Shown piece by piece: positions 43,368-53,194 of a DNA stretch of 64,000 nucleotides. Origin of the DNA: Cerrena zonata (taxonomy: Eukaryota; Basidiomycota; Agaricomycetes; Polyporales; Cerrenaceae); NCBI GenBank assembly GCA_038087015.1, contig JASBNA010000006.1:1550001-1614000 (forward strand), in the 5' to 3' direction. Position 1 is the stretch's first letter. The number at the start of each line of letters is the position of its first letter. The notes beneath the pieces were generated by a model. That model searched no databases. It was not told the origin of the DNA and worked only from the letters and a program-made list of their open reading frames with translations. A program made the translations under genes and the position numbers.

Positions 43368-45693
43368 TTATATGCAAGAAAAACTCTCCGCACTGTTCGG
43401 GTCGCCAGATATGTAGCGCGGACTAGCAGGGTACTATACGATCAGGAGTTAGTAGGCACCTCGTAAAACCCCTGACATATTCATATTCACCTTGCAGATG
43501 GGTCTTGTGAATGAGATACCAGCCGTAGCATTGTTGTTCTCGTAATGTACGGCTGTGATATTCTCAGGCGCGACATCATCCTCCACCCACTGGATCAAAG
43601 CGGCCAGAACGTCGCTTTTTGCATCATGAGCGAGTGGGGGCATTCCCATGCTCTCCTGCAATACTGCACCAAACGCATTCGCGCCCTCGCCCAGCTATTC
43701 ATATAATATACGTTAGTTTCCGTCTGAGTACCGATCAGTGTACGCTACTCACGGAGCTTGATAAATATCCAGCATCAGTCCAAGCTCAAAACATAAATAA
43801 TGCAAGCATGACTTACCAATGAGCCATTCCAGGCACCATAAATAGTCGATAAAAGTCGTCCATCTCCAGATTCGTATTTGCACGCATGAAAGAGTTGACC
43901 GTTTCGTAGTAATGCAAGGAGTTCCCAGCACTAATCAAGTTCTCTGCCCAACCGGCATAATGCAGTACCTTGCCTTTGTGATCGGTAAACTTTCGCAGGT
44001 CAGGGCTGATAGCCTATCATGATCGAAATCGAATGTTCGGTTGGTCTTTCTTCCAGGGTTGTATGAGGGACGTACGTTGCTTTGTCCGGGATTGACACTG
44101 TCGGCTAACAGAATGGTGTCCATATCGAATCGACTGATGTCCCAAGTAGTATCACTACGATATATAAAGTCTTGATATTCAAGTTGGAACGAAGAGATGT
44201 GCCGACAGACTCAACTTGGTAATCAAATCCTGGAAATACTGAATTCCCAGCGGATTAGTTTCTGGTCCAAATACCGTGGAAAGGCCATTTTCAGATCCCG
44301 GGTAAAAGCCACCAAAGATATATGTTTGGTTTGTCTCGTAGTAGTCGGAATAGATCTTGTGCACAGTTTCAATTTGGGATATTGTGAGGCACGTCTCTGG
44401 ATCTTGGCCTTGTCGGCAAGCAAGCGTTTCTGGTCGGAAGCTAGGGTATACGTTTAAGTTTAAGAAAAGTCGAGAAATTAGTTGGCATACCTGCATAGAA
44501 GGGGATTGCTGATGATTCCGTCTTTGATCTAAAGTTTCAGCTTAAGTTTCAGCAAGAAAATGGCTAGCAAAAGAGCTCTGTACTCCATCTAACTCATCGC
44601 ATTGACGCAGGGCCTCCGGGTGAATAACATTAGTCCACGTATTTTCCGGGATCCAGCGCGACGACGTCGTGGGAAGGACATTCAGGCTTCCTCGGACTAA
44701 CGAGGAGAGGAGGTGAGAGCCCCAGTTGGCAGGAGAACCGACTACCTGTATGTCTATGTCAATCGATCGGACTGGTCATTAACGAAAACCAAATACGAAC
44801 AATGCCATCAAAATCATCTGGGAATTTTTGAATCTCCTTCAGTCTGGGGTTACAGAATGAGAAATGTAGCACCATGATTTGAAACTGCGTTGTTTACCCT
44901 TGTCTCCCGCCTGTTCGAGACAGTTGAGTAAGATTTGGATACCATCGATATTATGATGTCCACACCTTCTGAGCAACCGATATAGTATGCTTTTTTATGA
45001 CTCCGACCGTAGTACTTCTGAACAACCTCCTTGCCTATAAGCACGCTGAGGTGCATAGCACGCCAGCCGAAATCTATTTTAGCGTTCTATGTGATAGAAT
45101 GAGTAGGCGAGTCTGTTGATGAAGTAGAAAACAGACGTCATTTCCAAGAGCCCAACTGCCATTGTTTGGTGGAGCAGAATGTCCACTATTAGTGGAAACA
45201 CCAGCGACTAGAACAAATTTTAGATGTCACACCCAAGCGACTTGAACGAAGTACTTACATCCTTGATTGACGGCCATGAAAGCCAAATCGCCGACAGAAA
45301 CTGTCAGATGCGAGTGACATCTTGAGTTGGTTAAGTTCTGATAATAAGAAAATACAGTTTACCTGATCCGGAGAAACCACCGTTGCCAACAGTCAGGAAA
45401 CGGCCATTCCAATCCGTTGACCCGGGAAGCCAGACTTCAGCCAACGCAGTAGAGTTTGCAGTCGCATTGGTCGTGATTTCCAGTTGCACCCGACAAAATG
45501 CAGGAAGCGTGTCGGTATCGACAACTTCAAAAGGGGTCGATATATTGACATGAGCCCCAGCCTCGAAGAAGGTGCTGGCTATCAGTTTAGTGTTGTTCGC
45601 TTCGAACGTGAACGACGCGCAATTCTGGTCAATGGCCTGTGCAGCTACAGACAATAGCAAGAGAGTGCTGCTCCGTTTGAGAAAGTCAAACAT
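43368..45693 (-). CDS. Tannase/feruloyl-esterase-like secreted enzyme, copy B
   Basis: The start is MFDFLKRSSTLLLLSVAAQAI at 45693 (signal peptide) and the stop is TAA at 43368. Exon order matches copy A: exon 1 45693-45363, exon 2 45300-45259, nucleophile exon ending GCSEG, a 13-nt exon (44910-44898, GGRQ), the FDGIVVGSPANW exon, the SRWIPENTWTNVIHPEALRQC exon, and a 4-nt exon (43756-43753) finishing the HC motif as Cys-Ser. The intron after FQDLITKLS must be spliced here (GTCGGC donor) because it contains stops. All catalytic motifs are intact. The protein, about 530 aa, should be an extracellular esterase of the CS-D-HC type. Its promoter is similar to copy C's, so B and C separated after A. 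Confidence 0.86.
43753..43756 (-). other. 4-nt microexon, tannase-like copy B
   Basis: CTCC lies between TCAAG and GTGAGT. It splits the Cys codon of HC (TG|C) and adds Ser, leading into the LGEGANAFG exon. Confidence 0.74.
44898..44910 (-). other. 13-nt microexon, tannase-like copy B
   Basis: GCGGGAGACAAGG, flanked by AACAG and GTAAAC, encodes the GGRQ of GCSEGGRQG. Confidence 0.8.
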
Positions 45694-46133
45694 GAGGCTG
45701 AAGGAAGCAAAGAGTTCGGTGCTGGTAAATAGGTAAATTATGCCACATTATATACCATAGCAGCTACAACAAACACGTAGGCACAGCGGCAGCGATACAC
45801 CGTCGGCAAGCTAGCAGAGCTACACCGTAAGCTCGTGCAACAACCTCCGTCGTGGATCGGAAAATGAGAGAGTATTTATATCCATAACGGCTCGGTGATG
45901 GGTGAATTCTTAGAACACCGAAGCAATCGCTTGCGTGGGGACCTTTAAATTGAACTACACAATCACCAAAAATGACCAAATACCAAGGCAATCGACCCCG
46001 TCTGTGGGTACAATGTTGATAGTAGGATTTACTTACCTCATAATGTGGGGCCGAATATATCCGGATCAACCAGGTATATCAAAGATCCGTACATGCGAAA
46101 TTTTCTGAGAATTCAAAGAGTAAATAGTCAATA
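45694..46133. promoter_or_regulatory. Promoter of tannase-like copy B (similar to that of copy C)
   Basis: The minus strand carries GGTATATAA (about 45748-45756), 55-63 bp before the ATG. About 45780-46065 is recognisably similar to 48600-48870 upstream of copy C (for example shared GGCAAGCTAGCAG and GTGGGGCCGAA blocks), so the duplication unit included the promoter. Confidence 0.6.
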
Positions 46134-48443
46134 CTATACACAAGAGAAACTGCCCGCATCGTTCGGATTGCCAGAGGTGTAGCGCGGGCTGGCGGGGTAC
46201 TATATATATTTGTGAAAGGTCAATACACACCAATCTAGACGAGTGTACACTCACCTTGCAAATAGGCCTAGTAAATGAGATACCGTCTGTGACATTATTG
46301 TTCTCGTAATGAACGGCCGTGATACGCTCAGGCGCGACATCATCCTCCACCCAGCGAATCAATGCCTCCAGAACATCGTTCTTTGCGTCGTGAGCAAGCG
46401 GTGGCATTCCCATACTCTCCTGAAAGGTTGCACCAAACGCATTTGCGCCATCACCCATCTAATCATATGATCTACGTTAGCCCCTACTTCAATGCAGATC
46501 ATTGTACATTACTCACGGAGCTTGATAAACAACCAGTATCAGTCCAAGCTCAAAATATGAATAGTAAAAGCATGGCCTACCAATGAGCCATTCCAGGCAC
46601 CATGAACAGTCGATAAAAGTCGTCCATCTCTATATTTGTGTTTGCACGCATGAAAGAGTTGACCGTTTCATAATAATGCAAGGAGTTCCCAGCACTGATC
46701 AAATTCTCCGCCCAACCGGCATAATGCAATACCTTGCCTTTATGATCAGTGAACCTTCTCAGGTCGGGACTTATAGCCTATCGGAGTTGAACATTTGGTT
46801 AGTGCTTCTTCAAGGATATAATTCATGACATACGTTGCTTTGCCCGGGATTGATACTATCTGCTAACAAGATGGTGTCCAGATCGAATCGGCTGATGTCC
46901 CAAGTGGTATCACTATAATATATTAAGAGTGTGTAGTAAGGTAGAGATGTGCCGACAGACTCAACTTGGTAATCCAGTCCTGGAAATACTGAGTTCCTAG
47001 TGTAATAGTGTCAGGCCCAAATACCATGGAAAAGCCCTTTTCCGATCCCGGGTAAAAGCCACCAAATATATATGTTTGGTTTGTCTCGTAGTAGTCGGAA
47101 TAAATCTTGTGCACGGTTTTAATTTGGGATATTGTGAGACACGTCTCTGGATCTTGGTTTTGTCGACAAGCAAGCGTTTCTGGTCGGAAGCTAGAACACA
47201 AATCTAAATTCAGAAAAAGGTGAAAATTTGGTAGGCATACCTGCACAGAAGGGGATTGCTAATAACTTCGTCTTTGATCTAAAGTTTCTCTTTGTTAGTA
47301 AGGAAATAGCTTGTGAAAGAGCTCCATACTCCATCTAGTTCATCGCATTGGCGTAGTACCTCCGGGTGAATAACATTAGTCCACGTATTTTCCGGGATCC
47401 AGCGCGATGACGTCGTAGGAAGGACATTCAGGCTTCCTCGGACTAACGAGGAGATGAGATGGGATGCCCAATTTGCGGGAGAACCGACTACCTGTATGCC
47501 TATGTCAATCGATTGGACTGGCTAATAACGAAAGCCAAATACGAACAACGCCGTCAAAATCATCTGGGAACTCTTGAACCTCCTTCAGTCTGGAGTTTCA
47601 GGTCGGATGAGAAATGCAACATCATGACTTGAAACCTTGGTAGTTACCCTTGTCTCCCGCCTGTTCGAGAGTCGAGAGAATAGAATAAGCTTGATGCCGT
47701 TCATGTCGTGATGTCCACACCTTCTGAGCAACCAGTATAGTATGCCTTTGTATGACTCCGACCATAGAACTTCTGAACGATCTCCTTGCCTGTAATCACG
47801 CTAAGGTGCATAGCACGCCAGCCGAAATCTATCATAGCATTCTACAACAAAAAAATGAGAGGGCGGGTGCATTGATGTAGTGAGAAACAAACATCATTTC
47901 CAAGAGCCCAGGTACCGTTGTCTTGTGAAGCAGAATGACCACTGTTGGTGGAAACACCAGCAACTAGAGCGAATGTTAGATAATAGATACACCTGAATCT
48001 TTTCAGTAAGTACCTACATCCTTGTTTAACGGCCGTGAACGCTAGTTCGGCGATAGAAACTGGGGGATGTAAGTGCTGTTTTGAATACAATGGATATAAG
48101 AAGGGAAATTGGTTTTACCTGATCCGGAGAAACCACTGTTGCCAATAGTCAGGAAACGACCGTTCCAATCCGTTGGCAGCCAAACTTCTGTCAGCGCTGT
48201 GGAATTTGCAGTCGCGTTAGTTGTAATCTCCACTTGCACGCGACAGAATGCAGGAAGGGTGTTGATATCGATTGCTTCATAGGGGGTCGATATATTGACG
48301 TGAGCTCCGGCCTCGAAGAAAGTACTGGCTATCAGCTTGGTGATGTTCGACTCAAATGTGAACGATGCACATTTCTGGTCCACAGCACACGTAGCTGCAG
48401 CCAACAACAAGAGAGTGTTACCCTTTTTGAGAAAGCTAAACAT
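46134..48443 (-). CDS. Tannase/feruloyl-esterase-like secreted enzyme, copy C
   Basis: The start is MFSFLKKGNTLLLLAAATCAV (signal peptide) at 48443 and the stop TAG at 46134. It has the same exon plan as copy B: exon 1 48443-48119, GCSEG exon, 13-nt GGRQ exon (47660-47648), 4-nt exon (46520-46517) giving Cys-Ser, and MGDGANAFG. An intron with stops follows FQDWITKLS and is removable by a GTCGGC donor and TATAG acceptor. Distinctive changes include VSIAELAFTAVKQG in place of VSVGDLAFMAVNQG. Catalytic motifs are complete, so it is probably functional and secreted. It is the most upstream member of the array and the closest relative of copy B. Confidence 0.86.
46517..46520 (-). other. 4-nt microexon, tannase-like copy C
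   Basis: CTCC between ATCAAG and GTGAGT, identical to copy B, completing His-Cys-Ser. Confidence 0.74.
47648..47660 (-). other. 13-nt microexon, tannase-like copy C
   Basis: Same sequence and position as the copy B microexon, coding for GGRQ after GCSE. Confidence 0.8.
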
Positions 48444-48941
48444 GGGATCGAAAAAGGCAAAGAGCTCGGTGACTGGCAAATATGTATGTTAATAATGACG
48501 TGTTATATACCGTTATGGTTATAACTCACTAAGCATCATCGGTCCCGACCTCGGATACAATCCAGACAGGATCGTGGTGGCCTTAGAATGAATTGGCAGT
48601 ATGTAAGCACAGTGGCAGCGGCGCACGGTTGGCAAGCTAGCAGGTCCACCTTGTAAGCTTATGAACGCCCTTGCGATAACCTCCGCCGTCGATCGGAAAA
48701 TGACAGGGTACTTATACCTGGCCACTTCTCGTAACGGTCTTCGAATCGAACCGAATCTTCCCCCAAAGTGATTAAATATCAAGGCAACTAATCCCGCGTT
48801 GTGGACACAATGCTGATAGTAAGATTCACTTGCCGGATCGATACGCATGATGTGGGGCCGAACGGATCCGGATTGGTCAGGAAGAATAAAGACATGTTGA
48901 TTGGATTTAAGTTTCTACCCGTTCCTGGTTCCTTGTCTAGT
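48444..48941. promoter_or_regulatory. Promoter of tannase-like copy C
   Basis: Minus-strand GGTATATAA at about 48503-48511 lies 60 bp before the ATG. The segment 48600-48870 is similar to the copy B promoter. The upstream end is the 3' region of the aminotransferase gene. Confidence 0.55.
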
Positions 48942-50864
48942 TTATACTTCCGGGAAAGCCTCTGTAATTTCTTTACATATCTTCTTCAGTGCCTCACCTA
49001 CATACTCAAAGTCAGATAGCTATAGAGATATCGTAATTAGTTCACATTGATGTTATCTCACACAAGAGGCTTACCTCAACCCAAGCTTGGGCACTGGCAC
49101 GACACCACCAGGTTCCCGCGTGGAAATAGTGTGCGACATAAGCATTTGCTTCGTTGAGCAACTTTTCTCTGAGCATGTCGTTGATTTTCCATAGAGTGTC
49201 TTTAGGATGCTTTGTAGGCAGAGCCAGCTGAACATTTGCCTATTAGAGTGTATGAGCATCAACTGGTAACTATGGAGCAACAGACAGAGGGTCTTACCAT
49301 GTTGAGCGTGAGTTCGCCATCTTCGTCCAAGACCTTTGTGCCTAAGATTTCGGCGAGTCTTTTACCGCCTTTCACAGCGAGATCATGGCAATAGGTATTA
49401 AGGGCTTCCTCCCCACCAATCCATTTACGGAATTCGAGGGCTACGAAGATGCCATATGGAATGAGTAGATTTGAGAACATAAAAGTATGATCTTACTGGA
49501 CTTGATGCTCAGATAGGGTGTAAAATCCATCGTTCCCGTCCCTAGAGCCCAAATTTAGTCGAGTGAAGGAATAGGACATAAACTAATCTGGAACTTACAA
49601 TGATGCTGCTCTATGAAGTTAGTGCCCTTCTCTTCGAATTTGGGATTTGAAGGACTGATATAGTCATGCGAGGTAGGAATGGAGGATTTGATGACGTGTT
49701 GGTTACTAGTAGGGACTTCAATTCGCAATACATTCAACCATAACTAGATCAGTGCACTCACCGCTTAGGAGTGTATAACACTGCACATCCACGTTTCACG
49801 TAAAGCCATTTGTGACAATTCGACACCCAGAAGTCAGGTCGTATTTCTGTGAGATTTAAGTTCACCTGTTGTATCCGGTGAATATCTGAGTGACAATTGG
49901 GATTCAGAAACAATCACCTCCTGTCCAATACTATGAGCGGCATCAATTACCGACCATACTCCTTCCTCCTTGCAAACGCGTACCAACTCTTGCCAAGGCA
50001 ACGCTATACCAGGGTTGGAGGTTATACTATCGATAACAGCAACGATACGGTTGCCCTTGGGGTCAGCCTGTACTCCGTCCGGTAGGATAGCACCTTCAGG
50101 GACGTCTACGAAGTTAGAAGAAGTATGTTGTTGCTTGATCTCCCTAATACGAGCACGGAATAGTTCGACTATTTCGGAGTGTTTAAGAGGGAAAGTGTAA
50201 AGTACGTTGTATACTGATGGCTTCGGTTCCTCTGTACGGTCGCTGAGGTATTGGATAGTACGTGCGACAGCACCATATGTGGTAGAAGCTTGAGACGAAA
50301 ACAGGTAGAAATTGAGTCACGAAAGTAGAAGGAAGCGAACAAGCTTACCACCAATGATAATGTCACCTTCCCTCCATTCAAAGTTACGCAAGACGGTGTT
50401 GACACCATGAGTGGTGTTAGGAACAAACACGATCTCGTCGTCTTGCGCACCAATAAGGTCGGCAATGAGCTTCCTGTATATCCGATCTGCTATCAACTAA
50501 CCCAATCATCGAAGACAAGCCTTCGAATTACTCGCCTGGACTCCGCTAGTAAGGGCAAGAAAGTAACACGATGGAACCTGTCAGGGTTCGATTCCGAAAG
50601 CCATTGCAGCCTCTGTACTTCCTTCAATACTGGCAGAGGACACGATCCATACGAGCCTATTCAAAAGCAGTCAGTATTGGACAAGTCGATCGACCTTCGT
50701 AAACATGTTTGCGTTTGTCTCAATATTTGACACTTACCATGATTAAGATTGACATAATCGTCGTCGAATGCCCAGTATTTCTTAAGTTGATGTCCGAATG
50801 GTGGTGGTGTAGACGATGGATCAAACGAATCCAATTTGGATGGGGGCAATCCACTGATCGACAT
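48942..50864 (-). CDS. PLP-dependent class V aminotransferase-fold enzyme, 461 aa
   Basis: Ten exons, 50864-50738, 50656-50536, 50473-50349, 50288-49918, 49865-49762, 49705-49599, 49541-49497, 49440-49298, 49239-49075 and 49019-48942, give 461 aa. Class V features are clear: YVNLNHGSYGSCP at the N terminus, FVPNTTHGVNTVLRN, IDAAHSIGQ (Asp contacting the PLP ring N) and SNCHKW with the PLP-binding Lys. The family includes isopenicillin-N-epimerase-like enzymes, cysteine desulfurases and the fungal ergothioneine lyase Egt2; I cannot choose among them from sequence alone. No targeting signal is visible. Intron 2 (50535-50474) begins with GC. A chance tRNA B-box-like string lies in exon 2. Confidence 0.88.
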
Positions 50865-51174
50865 TTCTTACACCAAGAAAGAAGGTAAGAGAACGGTGGG
50901 AGCGAATACTAGAGTAGTATGTCCATGACCGAAGGTATTTATATCTCTTGGGAATACCAGCCTGCGCTCAAGTCATCGTGACTCCGAGTCGAGATTGAGA
51001 TGATACATCGAATTTGCGATACAAACCAGTAAATTACAGACCGATTCTATGGAACAATTCTTTACGCGAGGCACGGAATGTATTAAATTAAGTATAGTAT
51101 TAGTATAGGCGGAATACCACACCATCGCAGCAAATGACTTGGGACATAGGCACGCGTGACCCATGCTTACCAAG
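50865..51174. other. Spacer, NCS2 3' end to aminotransferase start
   Basis: 310 bp on the same strand, which must contain the aminotransferase promoter. No defined element was recognised. Confidence 0.4.
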
Positions 51175-52939
51175 TTATTCGTCTAAGAGGAATCCCTTGA
51201 CTATGTTATGCATTTGCTCTTCGGTAGTCCGTTTCCCGACAAAGACTTCGATGTCGTCATCTTTATTAACGCCCAATGCATCGGAAGTAAAGGAGGTAGT
51301 GTGTGTACTCGTCGCCCACATCGGAAGAGGTACATTAGTCGGATTATCCTGCGCAGTACGGGGGCTGCGACTCGTTAGGGTAGTGTGGCAGGTGTAACAG
51401 AGATACGGAGTGAGAGCAGTAGCCACCGAGTCTGAAGGAGTCGAATCGTCGGTGTTATGCGATCGTATTGAGATGCGAGTTTTCCATTCTTGAACACCTT
51501 GCTGTATCGGTCTTCACAAAACGATCAATGACTGATATGTATAGAAAAGGATATCTTTACCTTGAACAAAGCAAACACTGACCAGAAACTTCACCTTTTG
51601 GGGCTAGTTTCCCACAGGTGCGAACGATAGTCGACACCGTAGAAGGATAATCCTTTTCCAAGCCAAAAATGAAGTCTGCGAATGATAAGTGTTATTAAAT
51701 ATATCTCGACAAAAAATGCGATCAAGACGAACCTTTCGTCAATTTCCCTATTCCTGGCTTCGATCCAGTCCACTCCCAACTCTCACGACCGACAACCGTC
51801 ACCCTGTTCCACCATGCCCAAGCCGCACATTCCTTCATACCAACGTCCCTTAACGGTCGAATGATTCTAATGTCATTGGTATGAGACCTTGTGGATTTAA
51901 CCTCCTGCGTCGAGTGTGGTGCCCATTCTTCCTGAATTTCCTCCTTAACATGGAACCCGCCACCCTGAGAAATACTGGAAATCAGCGAAACGGCGAGGCT
52001 CGTGAGACAGGTTCCCAAAACGATATGAGAACATCCTAGGCGATGTGCAGTGTGGTATATCAATAGTCGAGTGATGGTTTGCAGGGCAGTAGATCGGGCA
52101 GTATCTGTCGGAAGTGAAGAAAGGTATTTTCGCAGAGAATCTTTGGGTGATGAACCCTGTGATATCGAAGACAGTAGAAGGTCTGTGGAGGCGATTGAGA
52201 TTGAGTTCAAAAGGGGTGTGATTAAAGATGTACCTTCGGAAGTCAAATCCACTCCCATATGTGAAAGATCAAACTCGCGGTCCGTTTTAGCCCACCAGCT
52301 TGGATCAAACGCATCCTGCGCACGGAGTGGAGTGAACTCCAGTCCTTTGTAGCGTTCAATAGAATGTCGAATATCCTCAGTATTGTCTTTCATCTACTTT
52401 TCTGGTTTCAGATCCAGATCCCCTCCTACAAGACGTTCACTTACCTGCGTGAATGCATCACTAACTTCGACATAGCAAATATTGACATTCTTCCACACCC
52501 GATCTTTTCGGGGATGGTCCCTTCCACCTTCAGGATTAGTTTGAACAAGATTAGGAGACACATATGATCGGTGGATCAAGTCCAGCAGAACAGAGGATCC
52601 TAGTCCGCCAGAGAAGCCGACCAAGATATCTCCTGTAGGCTTTAGAGCAGTCTTCCGAGGTCCATCAGGTTTCGCATTGACAAATGGCTCGAGGGAACGT
52701 CGGAACTTGAAACTCATGAACGGGAAGAAGCAATCTCTGTGATAGTAAAGTATATGAGCACACGAGAAATTTACGGAGAGTTCGAAGCGTACTTGCAGTA
52801 TACAGCATGCCGTACAACAATCTTTCCAAGGTTTTCTTTACATTTTACACAGATTCTAGACTTGTCGTACTTTGGTTTACCTAGAACGAGTTTAGTGGTT
52901 ATCGGGCACTGCGAAAACGAGAGTTTTCGTACGTTGCAT
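51175..52939 (-). CDS. NCS2: Cytoplasmic tRNA 2-thiolation protein 2 (Ncs2/Ctu2), 499 aa
   Basis: Six exons, 52939-52933, 52880-52793, 52736-52445, 52393-51733, 51675-51561 and 51511-51175, give 499 aa. The protein has N-terminal Cys pairs (RICVKCKENL, YCKDCF), a degenerate PP-loop GFSGGLGSSVLLDL, LGCSHIVLGTCLTSLAVSLIS, and the C-terminal zinc-type Cys set CGKLAPKGEVSGQCLLC plus CYTC. Ncs2 partners Ncs6 to add the 2-thio group of the wobble mcm5s2U in cytosolic tRNAs, using sulfur relayed by Urm1. The PP-loop lacks the Lys-Asp of the active subunit, as normal for Ncs2. The first coding exon is only 7 nt (ATGCAAC); starting at the internal ATG (52717) would lose the N-terminal Cys motifs. Confidence 0.92.
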
Positions 52940-53194
52940 AACGGCATCGGTGCCCTCTACTGCAGGATTTCCGCAAGACATGGCGATAGAGACGCAAGGA
53001 GCACTTGTACACTATTCTATGCCGCATTCGGGTTGCAATTAACGATTTCCTAGATAGCTTTCAAGGATTTGTAATGAGCGTTAATTTAAGACTTATTGAT
53101 TACAAGGGAAACAACACTTTGATCTAATCTACTGTTATGGTGATTTGCAATTAACAACTTGGCTCCTTCCCCCACGGCTGGGACAATAGTCCCT
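52940..53194. promoter_or_regulatory. Short bidirectional promoter, NCS2 and Yta7-like gene
   Basis: Only 255 bp separate the two divergent start codons, so the genes must share regulatory DNA. No TATA box was seen. Confidence 0.5.

Noticed and set aside
40440..47000. Apparent frame disruption after KLS in tannase-like copies B and C, suspected as pseudogenisation or non-canonical splicing
   Set aside because: Using the second GT (GTCGGC in B and C, GTTACA in A) as donor gives ordinary GT-AG introns and restores KLS.LDTTWDIS in all three.
50588..50598. GGTTCGATTCC resembles a tRNA B-box
   Set aside because: It lies inside a coding exon of the aminotransferase on the other strand; no A-box or cloverleaf can be formed around it.
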